From positions 11,457,355 to 11,521,354 of the forward strand of contig QVOM02000021.1 of the NCBI GenBank assembly GCA_003586115.2: DNA of 64,000 bases, read 5' to 3'. Below, in pieces: positions 32,483 to 42,429 of the stretch. The number at the start of each line of letters is the position of its first letter. Within the stretch, counting starts at the first letter, position 1. The position numbers were made by a program, and so were the translations under genes. The notes beneath the pieces are model-generated. The model made no database searches and was not told where the DNA came from. It saw only the letters and a list, made by a program, of their open reading frames with translations. The DNA comes from Salvator merianae (taxonomy: Eukaryota; Chordata; Lepidosauria; Squamata; Teiidae).

Positions 32483-32702
32483 ATAATAGCTCGGAGTTTC
32501 ACATTTGAAAATTCCACACTTTTCGTTGACATGGTTCATTCAATGATCTGAAACAATGTCAAAACTTAAAAGAGTTATGATTCTACAAATTGGCCATTTA
32601 TAATATGAAGTAACACTCTTTTCAGCTATAGTGGCAAAATAACACTCAGATTTTGGGAAGTTGATTGGGATGAAAACTTTTCAGCACCCCCTTGTAGAGT
32701 TA

Positions 32703-33192
32703 AACCCTTTCTGCACTCAGCCTTATTCTGGATTATATTCATCCAGAGGGTCATCGGTCTATGGAATTTATTTCCGGAAGAGGTGGTGACAGCATTCAGC
32801 CTAGATAGCTTTAGGAAAGACTCATGGAGGTCAGGTGTATCAATGGCTACTAGAATGGATGCCTGGGTACTGCCTCCAGGTTGGAAAGACAGGCAGGATG
32901 TCTGTAAAACCATTTGCAGGGAGTCAAGAGCAAGTAAAGGTTTTGCCTTTGTCTTCTTTTTGAGAATGCCCAGAAGCAACTGCTGGGCCTCTGGGTGAAA
33001 CAGAATGCTGGACTAGATGGGCTGTGGCCTAATCCAGCAAGGCTCCTCTTATGTTCTTATGCCTTACCATCCGCATGGTGGAGCAGACTATGGCAGGCCC
33101 ATCCAGGACCTGCTGTAGGCTGTACTAGAATGCAGATGGAAGGTCTCTGTTATGAGATATAATCCAGAATAAGGCCCAGTGCAGAAAGGACC
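32703..33192 (+). mobile_element. Short DNA transposon, family C, TSD TTA, split by a CR1 tail
   Basis: Ends AACCCTTTCTGCACTCAGCC and CCCAGTGCAGAAAGGACC are flanked by TTA at 32700-32702 and 33193-33195. The middle (about 32743-33062) is a CR1 3' tail, so the element itself is about 170 bp, matching the 180-bp intact copy at 36544-36723. It lies 5 bp from the mariner's right end. Confidence 0.85.
32743..33062 (+). mobile_element. CR1 LINE 3' end inserted in a family C element
   Basis: Collinear with 19945-20285: CAGAGGGTCATCGGTCTATGGAATTTATTTCC, GCCTAGATAGCTTTAGG, TGGACTAGATGGGC..TGGCCTAATCCAGCAAGGC, ending CTTATGTTCTTATG. In the first words TGG codes the W that the copy at 18518 has lost to TAG. 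Confidence 0.85.
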
Positions 33193-33195
33193 TTA

Positions 33196-33900
33196 GACTG
33201 CATCCATACCAGGGTGGGATCTCAACCATGGGGGCGCTGGGGGTGACATTTAGGAGCCCCCATGGAACACTGCAGTAGAGGAACACTGCCTGCAGCAGTC
33301 CCAAAAGACAGCCAGAGCCATTGCTGGAAAACAGAAGTATGGGCAAAACTCTGTGAGATTTTTGGTCCCTTGCAGTGATTGGGCCTGCCATAGATTCATC
33401 TCCTGACCACCATGTGCATTTAAAAGGTGAGAAGAAGACAAATGCAGTGATCAGGGCAGCCCAAGAGTAGTTAAATTGAGGTTTTTGAAAGGTTTGCTGC
33501 TTCTGGAGTCTCAGGGCTGAATGGGACAGAAGCATTCACTCACCCACCCCCAAAATCTGAGGGACACCAAAATTTGACTGGTAGTTGCAGCCTTAGTCCC
33601 CCACACTCTCATAGTGTTGGTATCCCTTTGGCATTTCTGCCCAATTGTCATCTAGACTAATTTCAGTCTCTAGATCAAAAGCTAGTATCAATACTATTGG
33701 CATTTACATTATCTTCAGAAGATTGATTCTTCTACTTTATCTGCCAACAGCTTCAATAAGGCAATCTTGGACTGCCATCAATTCACAGATGAAATGCTCT
33801 TTGCAAAGAATCATTGCTATGACATATCACAGATGGGAAAAGTAGCAGTAGATTTGTTTGAAAACCTAAGGTACTGAAATACAAGGATAGTGCCTTCATG
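33196..33900. other. No feature recognised
   Basis: The 136-codon minus frame at 33125-33535 overlaps the preceding short element and has no domain. The remainder is unassigned. Confidence 0.45.
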
Positions 33901-33902
33901 AA

Positions 33903-34640
33903 CAGATACAAAGGCCCGGCTTAGAGGCATCCCTTCTGCATACTAGTGCTGATCACTGGAGGTCCCTCCCCCTCCTAGCATGCTTTGTCTGCACAGAATG
34001 GAATGTAAACTGGGCTGGGGCACCCAAAATGGTGCTCTCGTTCAGTTTACCATTAGAGATATTATATCAATGGTAAATCGGACTAGATATTATATTAGAG
34101 GCATGCTAGGAGTGATATACCAGAACATGGAATTGTATGGATGTCCCACCTCCGTGATTCGGTGTACCACAGTGGATCAATTTTAGTGGTTTAACAGGAA
34201 ACACCACTGAAACGGGGCCCCTGGGAGCTCTGAAGGCCAGGAATGTTTGTTTCAGTACTGGTTCTGGTTCCTGGCCTTTGGAGTCTCAGTGGGCAGGAGG
34301 CAATTTGGCGGCATATCTTGTTGTACCATGTCTGAAGCAACCTCTTCCAGAGCTCCTGGGGGTCATACTGGTGGCAAGCCTTATTGTTCCATGCCTGGCC
34401 TTGGAGCCCTTGTAAACCAGAAAACAGAGGCATGCACCTTTGCATGCCTTCGAGATCTGGATTAGGCCCAACTAGTACACTGGTAGACCTGGATATTGAG
34501 GCCTACTGGTGATTCAAATCAGGAGCCTCCTGGCCTGGATCACACTCCATCCTGTGTGGATGGAATGTAATGGCAGTGGGAGGGGCCTCCTTTATTCTGC
34601 ACTAACATGCAGAAGGGAGGCCCTTAGTGCACTTGCTGGA
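33903..34640. mobile_element. Family D short DNA transposon(s), boundaries unclear
   Basis: CCCTTCTGCATACTAGTGCTGATCAC..GGTCCCTCCCCCTCCTAGCATGCTTTGTCTGCACAGAATGGAATGTAAACTGG is collinear with 39711-39795 and 41190-41290. Inside is an inverted stretch around 34220-34290 (GAAGGCCAGGAATG..CCTGGCC). The right end may be GCAGAAGGGAGGCCC at 34623. The whole looks like one element or two merged ones. No TSD. Confidence 0.5.
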
Positions 34641-34737
34641 ACACCAGCAAGTGCAGGACAGCTCTTTGTTCTGGTGAGAGCAGGGGGAGCCTCTTCATCC
34701 TTCCAGCCTCTTGCAAGTCCAATCTGTAAGCAACATT

Positions 34738-35371
34738 GGGCATTTTTGCACTTTCTACATTAGAACAGGATATTTATCCTGTTCTAACATGGAACTGAGC
34801 ACGCAACGTGGACACAGTCCACACTGCACACCCAAAAACTGGACCTGAAGTCAGCTGGTGCCTTTACAGAGTGAACACCGGTAGCTGTCCCGATCTTCAT
34901 CATGGCAGTGGCTGGGAAGCATCTGGCCACTGCCATGGCAACCTGCAGCAGTGCTGCACTACACACATGCCTGCACATGTGCAATTGCTCAATCAGGCCT
35001 GCCCGATTGTGCAGGCCTGACTGGGCCCCTGTAATGCCCCAATCAGACCTGCAATGCCCTGATTAGGCCTGCGATGGCTCGATTGGGCCTGCGATGCCCC
35101 AATTAGGCATCACACAGCCCAATCACACATGCATGATTGGGTTCTCACACCGGCTTGGAGCGCTTCAGCAACAGCTAAGTGCGAACACACACTACCAGGA
35201 GGTGACTATCACCTCCTGGTAGTGTTGTGGAGTACTACTTAGTGCTCCATAGGTATCTGCAGTTGGGAGCAGATGAAGCCCGCTCCTGGCCACTCGGGCC
35301 TCCACCAAATGCAGAAGTGCTTGACTAGCAAGTATTCTCAATGCTTGCTAGTAGCAAGTGCGAACAGGCCC
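34738..35371 (+). mobile_element. Short DNA transposon, family A, long copy with internal tandem array
   Basis: Ends are GGGCATTTTTGCACTTTC and AGCAAGTGCGAACAGGCCC, 634 bp. Left hairpin at 34760-34787 has perfect 13-bp arms (TTAGAACAGGATA). The inverted pair ATGGCAGTGGCTGGGAAGC and CTGGCCACTGCCATGGC is at about 34901-34940. A tandem array of a roughly 22-bp unit (AATCAGGCCTGC.ATGCCCC) spans about 34988-35145. A perfect palindrome with 14-bp arms lies at 35192-35222, and the right hairpin at about 35323-35350. Flanks ATT and CAT do not match, so the TSD is lost. Confidence 0.85.
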
Positions 35372-36540
35372 CATATCACAATGGCTCCAGTACAGGTTTC
35401 CCCAATTGATACCCACTCTTGGACTACGGTTTTTGTCTTCCCCATCAACAATGGTGGTTTGGGCTTGTGAGAAGTGCAGTCAGGTATCAATAGGGCACCA
35501 CTGTAAGGAAGGCTGTTTAACTTGATTTAACAATACGTGAATTTTTCCAGAAGTTATTTCCTACACTTGTTACTGAAGAAAATCACAGCAGCTTTTACTG
35601 TAAGCTCTGAAGTGCCAGAATATTAAATGTTATCAAAATTGGAAGATGCAGGTTCATTTGGACAGTTAATAGAGTTTTGTGCTGACAGCTACATGACTAG
35701 TCCAGCAATTATCATACAGTGAGGTTATAATAATCTGTGAAAAACGCTGCCAGAGTAAAAAGGAATCTAGGGCTGGATGCATTTGATTAAAACATCAGAC
35801 ATGTGACAGGGAATGAATTTATTTAAAATTAAACAGTCTATACTGTACTGTTTTTTATATTTATATATAACTGATAAAACATACTCGACATTTTTGACCC
35901 TCATTCAACAAATGATTCTGAATATGCCAAAGAGATATTTAGTCCATGCAAGATTTTCACTCCAGTGAATGTGGTACAAGAATATGTAATCTACACACAG
36001 TGGCGCAGGATATGCACATTTCTCATATGGTGCCACAATGCAGCCAGTGTGAGGTCCCTTCAGCCTTGATTCCTCAGGGCACAGTTGGGTCACTGACAGA
36101 GGGCAGGTCCGCATGGATCAGCATGCTGTCAACTATCATTTTGCTGTGAGTGCTTGCTAGAAACCAGTAAACTGCTAGCAGGAGTAAGTGTTTGCTAAAC
36201 TCTTACTCTGCTTTTTTAGAGGCCATGCTGATACTGTGCAGATTTGGAAGAGAGTGGTTTTGGAAGGGTGGTTCTAGTACTGTGATCTTACTTTTGTCTA
36301 GGGACCTGATGGAGATTCCCTAAGTTCTTAGTTTGGTACCTTAAACCAAGATGGTTCTGACAACTAAGAGGAAAATTTGAGATATCCTCCTCAATTGAAA
36401 AAGTTACACTGTTAAATGAGGTTGCCATTCTTGTTGGGAAAACAGTTGTGCTACGTAGGCCTTCATGCTTGAGAGAGCAGCAAAGGCAGGCTGCATCATT
36501 GCAGCTAAAAAAGGCTAGCAGATTAGGGTCTGCCAGACAC
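35372..36540. other. No feature recognised
   Basis: AT-rich unassigned sequence; short overlapping frames at 35905-36149 on both strands have no domains. Confidence 0.5.
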
Positions 36541-36543
36541 ACT

Positions 36544-36723
36544 GGCCCTTTCTGCACTTGGCCTTATTGTGGATGATATCCCAGAACAGGGACCTGCTAT
36601 GCACATTCTAGTGCAAATTATGAAAGGTTTTGACCAGGGTCTACCATAGTCTGCACTAGCATGCAGATGGCAGGTCCCTATTTTGAGATATAATCTGGAA
36701 TAAGTCCAAGTGCAGAAAGGGCC
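36544..36723 (+). mobile_element. Short DNA transposon, family C, complete 180-bp copy, TSD ACT
   Basis: Ends GGCCCTTTCTGCACTTGG and CCAAGTGCAGAAAGGGCC form a perfect 18-bp inverted repeat, extended inwards by CCTTATT..GGAT and ATCTGGAATAAG. Flanks are ACT at 36541-36543 and 36724-36726. It is the best-preserved reference for family C. Two internal words (GGGACCTGCTATGCAC..TAGTGC and GCACTAGCATGCAGATGGCAGGTCCC) are again inverted, so the element is a near-perfect hairpin. Confidence 0.9.
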
Positions 36724-36726
36724 ACT

Positions 36727-37699
36727 ATCTGCATGCCAGCACCCTCATTGGACATGCAGCCTGCCTCTGATGGGCAAAAAGTGCCCTCAGCAGCACCCTT
36801 CAAGCAGAGCATGAGTGACAATTCTGAAGATGCTTGCTGCCTTCTTCTGAACACCCCCCCCCAAGTCTGGAGAGATGGTGGCAGCAGAGGCAACTTATCT
36901 TGGCCACTTTCTGCCCAATATGATTAAATGTGGGACAGAAAATGGCCAACATCAATGGCTATTCCTGTCTGCAGCCTCTGCAATTTCCAGCTGGAAGCCT
37001 GGGAGGCACTGGGCTACACTGGGCTACACTTTGTGGACCATCAGCAGGGTTGTCAGATCCCGCCATGTGCGGGGGGTGGTGGCTTTTTCAGGCCGTGAAG
37101 ATGCAGCCACAACTCCAAGAGCATGCCTTAGTGCTTGGAGAAACAAAAAGAAGGCCTGACATAAAAAACGAGTGGTGGGAAATCCTATGTAAATGACAGA
37201 GAAGTTAAAGTAGTGGCTGCCATCTCACAAATCTCTTTGCCCGGAACTGCCTGTTGTTTATCAAGGTTTATCAGTTAGGGCTGGCATGGGATACTGGGAA
37301 TTGTAGTTCGGGAACACCCATAAGCCGTAAGCTGAAGCAGCTTTGATTGAGATGCATGCCTGCACTATCTGCTCATAAAGATTCTCTCTGAGGTTTTAAT
37401 GCCCCCTGATGTTTGTAAACTAGGTGGAAGGGTTTAGAATTGCTGTGGTGCATTCTATGAGTCTGGAGACAGGACACCTAAGAACATGCACTCTGGGTGT
37501 TTTCCTTCAGGGTCTGCATTTCCTGTGGCTCCAGACTTTGGGGAATGATCTTGGGTATATAGACTTTTGTAGTGCATTTCTGTTCCAAGGGAGGCCAGAA
37601 TGAATTCCATGAGCATCACACCCATGTAAGTGTAAAGAATTACAGTCTTCATCTGTTTATATAAGAGAAAACTGCTCCCAGTCGAGGGATTTTTCATGT
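36727..37699. other. No feature recognised
   Basis: Contains a local duplication GGGCTACACT at 37011-37030. Frames of 64-94 codons overlap without domains. Unassigned. Confidence 0.45.
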
Positions 37700-37720
37700 G
37701 CCTATCTGTCTGTCCGTCTG

Positions 37721-37774
<54 letters not shown>

Positions 37775-37776
37775 GC
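37700..37776. repeat. (TCTA)n/(TCTG)n microsatellite
   Basis: A compound tetranucleotide run, first TCTG/TCCG units and then about 14 near-perfect TCTA/ATCT units. Likely length-polymorphic. Confidence 0.95.
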
Positions 37777-37959
37777 CACAGAATAATATATCATACTGAT
37801 TTAGGATTTAATTGAAGCAAAAGGATTTTAGAAGCCAATTAGAATGTCAAGCGTTTCAGAATTTTTGCTTCAGTCTTTCAGAGTTGAAGTAAAACTAAGT
37901 CTTCAATTCTTATCTCACACTGTTCTGAGATCTGGGTCTCGAAATTTGATAGAAGCCCC

Positions 37960-38565
37960 AGTCAAATAGCTCATATATTTAGAAGAACTAATTCAAATTG
38001 TTGGCATGGATGTCTAATGAAGGGAACATATATACATCAATTTTGGAATTGTGGGGAGGTACAGAAATTTTGGGAGACATTTCAAGAGGAAGTATGGAAT
38101 ATGGATTCAAATAGAACCAACACCAATGATTTTGACTAAGGAGGTTTTCTTAATGCATTGTTAAAGGTTGAATAAGGTGAAGGAGTTTTGTCTTGAGCAA
38201 TTAATACAGGTAGTGTTGTCCATAATAGCGTATGGGTGGAAGGCGAGTACCAAATGGACACTGGAGAAATGGAGGTATTATTTACTAGATGCAGTGAGGC
38301 TTCAAATATTAAGTAACAATAGATTAAGGTTAGAAGGACAAACAGTAGATGGAGATTTGAGAGGAAAATGGAAGGGAATAATGGAACATTTGGTGAAGGA
38401 AGCAGGGAGTGACCAGGAAAGAAATCAGGTATTAGTAACCTTCCATATGTGTTAGATTAGGTCAGGGGGGTGGGTTCACCAAGAGAGTTGGGGGATTTTC
38501 AATGTATTATTTTAATTTGTTTTGATTTTGTATAATAAATAAAAAAATACAAATATACAAAAGTT
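37960..38565 (+). pseudogene. L1-type ORF2 C-terminal region with 3' end
   Basis: One frame around 37990-38110 reads NCWHGCLMKGTYIHQFWNCGEVQKFWETFQEEVW when scanned piecewise. It holds the C....GTYIH..W.C..V..FW pattern of the L1 ORF2 C-terminal cysteine region. Another frame (38168-38455) gives IAYGWKASTKWTLEKWRYYLLDAV, and the 3' untranslated end matches the minus-strand copy at 27598-27735. It ends with AATAAATAAAAAAATAC and an A-rich tail. It is 5'-truncated and frameshifted. Confidence 0.75.
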
Positions 38566-38724
38566 TTTTTTTTTTTTAAAAGGATAATTAAAAAAAAGGA
38601 TGTCTGGAAATTAGTAACATCATTTCCTTCTATCTGTTAAGTCTCAATATTTCTACAGTATGGTTGGCTAGACATATCTTTTTGCATGTCCTTGTCTGTC
38701 TTATTGTTTGGTAACTATAGGACC

Positions 38725-38727
<3 letters not shown>

Positions 38728-38756
<29 letters not shown>

Positions 38757-38757
38757 A
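38728..38757. repeat. (GATT)n microsatellite
   Basis: About seven and a half tandem GATT units. Confidence 0.95.
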
Positions 38758-38908
38758 TTTCTGACCCATCCTGTACCCAAGGCATTTTTGGAAGTGCATT
38801 TGGATCACCCCCTGCCCCCAAGCCAACTCTTTGCCCAGAGTATCAGGCCAAATATCAGGTATGGGGCCTGACTTCCAGTTCTAATTCCTGTCCCTGGTCA
38901 ATGAGGCT

Positions 38909-39487
38909 GGGCCTGTTCGCACTTGTAACTAGCAAGCATCAAGGATGCATCAAGGATGCATCAAAGTGCATTCGCACAGGCAGATGGACCTCATCCGCTG
39001 CCGATCGTTACTACCGCCGGACAGGTAAAAAGGTGTCCGAATCCTCACCTGAAGCTCAAAGTGAGCTTCAGGTGAGGATCCATTCACACCTACCTTCTTG
39101 TCCATGGTGGTGGCCATCTTCTGGGTGATTAGCCCACCCATCATGCATGCAATGCATGATGGGCAATGGAGCCTACCCCTTCATGCGGGCCCATGTGAGC
39201 ATGACTGGGGCCCCCATTCGGGCCCACGCAAAGGGGTAGGCCCCATTGCAACCGCACGTGCACGCGTGAAGCTTCTGCGGTCACCATGGCAGCGGCTGGC
39301 CGCTTGCCGGCTGCTGTCATGGCGAGCATCAGGCATGGTTAATGACGTTTGCACTCGCGAATGCCATTAACCAGCCTCAGGTAGGTTTTCAGGCCCCATA
39401 GTGCAGACAGTGTCTGCACGATGGGGTCTGTTCCACGCTGGAATGGGCTAATTAGCCCATTCTAGCGTGGAAAGTGCAAACAGGCCT
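38909..39487 (-). mobile_element. Short DNA transposon, family A, reverse orientation
   Basis: Ends are GGGCCTGTTCGCACTTG and GTGGAAAGTGCAAACAGGCCT. The CTAGCAAGCATC hairpin is on the left and the 38-bp hairpin CCACGCTGGAATGGGCT...TAGCGTGG is on the right (39433-39470), so the copy lies reversed relative to 34738-35371. CTGAAGCTCA..TGAGCTTCAG makes another palindrome at about 39050-39074. The inverted pair CACCATGGCAGCGGCTGG and GCTGCTGTCATGGC is present. Flanks GCT and ACT differ at one base. Confidence 0.85.
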
Positions 39488-39668
39488 ACTGATGATGGAA
39501 TTTGTCTGTTCATGCATTGTTCCACTTGCACAGGTGGAATGGGAAGCACAGCAAACTAGGACAGGACCCTGGATAGTTGTCCAAGGTCCCCCCACATCCA
39601 TGACAACACATCACAGTCCTCATTTGGATAGTGTCTACCAACTTACGTCAATGGTTCCTCAAATATTT

Positions 39669-40191
39669 GGCCATTTTCACCCAATAGACTGGACTAGGAA
39701 GGGGTCTGTGGATCTCCCTTCTGCACCCTGGTGCAGTTTGAGGGAAGATTTGCCCCCTCTTAGCATGCTCCATTTGCACAGGATGGAGCATAGACTAAAC
39801 TAGTGTACCCCTAATTGCATCCTGGTCTGGTCTAATGATAGACCTCTTTTTCAAGTTCTATTGGTGTACCAGGGTGGTCTTGTGTATCATGATGGACACA
39901 TTTTGGCAGAGCAACAAGGCACACTGCTGAAATGGATTTTCCAGGAGCTCCAAAGATCAGGAACATTCATTCCTGGCCTTCCAGGGAGCATTTGGAGGCA
40001 TCCTGTGTCAGCTTTGAAGCTTGGGCAAGCTTTGGAGCCAACATGGGGGCTGACACAGAACAGACCATCACAATGTAGACAGTCTTGTTTCACACAAGGA
40101 GCAATCCATCCCAGCTTGGGATGGATTGTTTATTCCAGTGCAGAGCGGCCTGCCCTGTACTGGAAAAGTGTAGGTAAGTGCAGAAACCGCC
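39669..40191. mobile_element. Short DNA transposon, family D
   Basis: The left end is GGCCATTTTCACCCAATAG and the right end GTAGGTAAGTGCAGAAACCGCC. It shares TCTCCCTTCTGCACCCTGGTGCA and CATGCTCCATTTGCACAGGATGGAGCATAGAC.. with 33903-34640 and 41149-41379. Inside is a hairpin, CAATCCATCCCAGCTTGGGATGGATTG, at about 40102-40128. TSD not confirmed. The 109- and 117-codon frames across it are artefacts. Confidence 0.65.
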
Positions 40192-41145
40192 TTAGAGCCA
40201 GTCAGCCAATGTAAGTCAAGGGCAGTATGGAATGCGGAGGGGAGTAGAGTAGCAGATTGTCACTAGGTCAGTGGCTCCTTATAAGGGAAAGCCAGTGTAC
40301 CAGTGTGTCTGTGAAATCACCAGAGGCCAAATCACATTACGAAACTTTTCTGGGATTGCATTAAACAAGGAAAAGTAAATTTTACCAACTGTATACAGTA
40401 CAAGCAAAGCCAATTGTATAAAAGCAAAGTGATAATTATACAAATAAATAGGTATAATAAAATTAGTTATCCCTAGTGTACAAATGGGTGGAAGATAGTC
40501 TTGTCTTCCCATGGCCAAAATGCGAGTGTGTGGGGTTTTATTTGGCAGAATCCTTGTGCGTCACACTGAGCAATGTCACCTCTTTTCCTTTAGAAGCAAT
40601 GCCATTAAAATGTTGGAACAGGCATCTTTATTGATCACAAAGGAAGACAGTCTAGATAGATCATCATTCATCCCCAGCAATGCAGCCTTGACAGAGAAGC
40701 CAAAGTAAATGGGCATAAAAAGACACTTGAGGGTCACTTAAATTGCAAATTTTAGTTTGTCCTTTCAAATTCAGTTGTAATAAAATGCAGCTTGTATACC
40801 AAAATATTTGGATTTTTTCACGCTCTGATTAATTCCTGAATGAAAGTGTGCCTAGGAGCACTATATTAGCCATTCTGAAGGAGCTGGAAAGTGACATATG
40901 GAGTGAATCCACAAATGAATCATAACGATAATTATATAATAAAGGCAAACATATTGTTAACCTATCTGTCTGTAAGCCTCCACCTCCCGAACTGTTTTGT
41001 CAGATGATCTGAGAATGTAACTGTGTTTGCGGAAAATCTTTATTCTTGGCAGATGTCTATATATTTGAGGTACCATAAAAATAATGCAAAATCCCAGACT
41101 TGCTTTCATGCCCGGCAACCAAATACAAGGAAAAGCCTGCCATAT
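40192..41145. other. No feature recognised
   Basis: AT-rich unassigned DNA. No frame with a recognisable domain. Confidence 0.5.
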
Positions 41146-41148
41146 TTA

Positions 41149-41379
41149 AGGCTGTTTCTGCATTTACTATTGGAACAGTTGAAGAAGGGGTCCAGAAGTC
41201 TCCCTTCTGCATGCTGGTGTGACCTAATGAAGCCCCCCTCCCTGCTAGTATGTTCTGTCCCCACAGGACTGAACATAGACTGGACTAGGTGGCCCCAAAT
41301 GGCTGCCTAGTCAGGTATACTGCTCCAGTGAAAATAGACCAGCTGGAGTGGTCCAATGGACGTAAGTGTGGAAAGGTCC
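41149..41379 (+). mobile_element. Short DNA transposon, family D, 231 bp, TSD TTA
   Basis: Ends are aGGCTGTTTCTGCATTTAC and GTAAGTGTGGAAAGGTCC, flanked by TTA at 41146-41148 and 41380-41382. TTA is the PIF/Harbinger-type target. This is the shortest complete D copy and therefore a useful reference for the family. It is non-coding. Confidence 0.85.
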
Positions 41380-41528
41380 TTAATAAGTCTAGAACTAAAT
41401 AAATCAACATACAAAGAAAAGCAAGAGCCTAAGCACTCAGCCATAAATCTTCTTTGTGGCCACATTTTCACAGACATTTTGGGCTTCTGGTAGATACTGA
41501 TTTGTTTACTGTATTAGATGCACTATGT

Positions 41529-42125
41529 GAGCCTGTTCACTCTTGCAACTAGCAAGCATTGAGAATCCTTGCCAGTCAAGTGCTTCCACACTTGGGGTGG
41601 TCCAAGTGTGGTGCAGACTAGAAAAGTCCCATCCCCTCTGGTGCCCTCTGTCTGTATGAAACAGAGGGCTTGTTCACACTTTAGTGCTAGTGAACAATTA
41701 GATGCTCACTAGCACAGTGCTTCTGCATTTTGTGGAGGCCCTAGCTATTGAGAGCATCTGTAGATTCTCCTGATCACTACTAGTTGAAGACAACGAAATT
41801 GTTGTCCACAGCTGTAGCAGAAATAGCTGGACTACTCCTGGTAAGCAATGTTCACACCTACTTCCTAGTGCAAACATAGAGGCCAGGGAGCGGCATGGCT
41901 GTGGCTATGCACTTGCGTGCTGCATCCCTGGACACCATGGCAGCGGCTGGACATTTCTGTGGCCTGTGTCATGGTGGGTGGCTGGCATTTGCACTGTGAA
42001 TGCTGGAAACCCAGTTCTGGGTTGTTCCAGACCTTGCAGTGCGGATGACAGCTGCACAGCGGGGGCTGTTCCACATTGGAATGGTCAGAGTTGACCATTC
42101 CATGGTGGAAAGTGTGAAAAGGCCC
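41529..42125 (-). mobile_element. Composite family A short DNA transposon
   Basis: The left end is GAGCCTGTTCACTCTTGC with a CTAGCAAGCATTGAG hairpin, and the right end AAGTGTGAAAAGGCCC. A 38-bp subterminal hairpin sits at 42071-42108 (CCACATTGGAATGGTCA / TGACCATTCCATGGTGG). A second left end (GGCTTGTTCACACTTTAGTGC) lies inside at about 41666, so one element is inserted in another. The interior after that point is collinear with 11862-12221. TSD not readable. Confidence 0.7.
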
Positions 42126-42429
42126 CTTGTATATTTTGGATCTGGAGGCCCAAAATGGCCTCCCGGTCCACTTCTAGGCTAGAATACTGGTAGACCTCAG
42201 TAGTGAGGTCCACTGGTGTTCTAGACCCGTGGAACCCCATATCAGCAGTGTGCTTTGTTGCATCACTAAAATGGGTCCTCTGGGAGCTCCAAGACAAGGA
42301 ACTTTCATTCCTGGACATCAGGTCTGACTCTGAAGCTCACATGCACTTTGGGACCAGTGCAGAGGCTAGCCAAAAATGGATATGTGGACTCACAGATCCA
42401 GACCTGCACAGGTAAATGCAGAAAGGCCC
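42126..42429 (+). mobile_element. Family D short DNA transposon, left end lost
   Basis: It directly abuts the previous element and ends GGTAAATGCAGAAAGGCCC. It contains the family words GGGAGCTCCAAGACAAGGAACTTTCATTCCTGG and the inverted CTGGTAGACCTCAGTAGTGAGGTCCACTGG. The left part was probably removed by the neighbouring insertion. Confidence 0.6.

Larger units (their letters stand above)
31001..32535 (-). pseudogene. Mariner transposase, broken
   Basis: N-terminus: MSTKSVEFSNVKLRAIIFF at about 32532 down, interrupted by the insertion at 32409-32482. It continues as YTVQTLGEKAPSCSTVKKW in the helix-turn-helix region (32187-32396). First catalytic Asp: TVFWDQEGVVMTDYLPKD around 31250-31300, followed by a TAA stop. 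Second Asp: FLQDNVPAHK, and the third in IDYPPYSPDLAP (31030-31130), a DD34D-type arrangement. Stops, frameshifts and two large insertions destroy the gene. The intact protein would be about 345 aa. Confidence 0.85.
30475..32694 (-). mobile_element. Mariner (Tc1/mariner) DNA transposon with three nested insertions
   Basis: The terminal repeats are GAGGGGGTGCTGAAAAGTT at 30476-30494 and its complement ending 32694. The right flank is TA at 32695-32696; the left flank is CA, a mutated TA. The total is 2,220 bp. Removing the three insertions with their extra target copies (291, 548 and 88 bp) leaves about 1,293 bp, the normal mariner length. Transposase remnants read on the minus strand. It is defective. 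Confidence 0.9.

Noticed and set aside
38008..38606. GGATGTCT repeated at 38008-38015 and 38599-38606 as a TSD of the L1 fragment
   Set aside because: The L1 ORF2 pattern (NCWHGCLMKGTYIH) continues upstream of 38008, so the left copy is inside the element and the match is chance.
37700..38757. CRISPR-like arrays (tetranucleotide runs)
   Set aside because: These are simple microsatellites without spacers, in a eukaryotic genome context.
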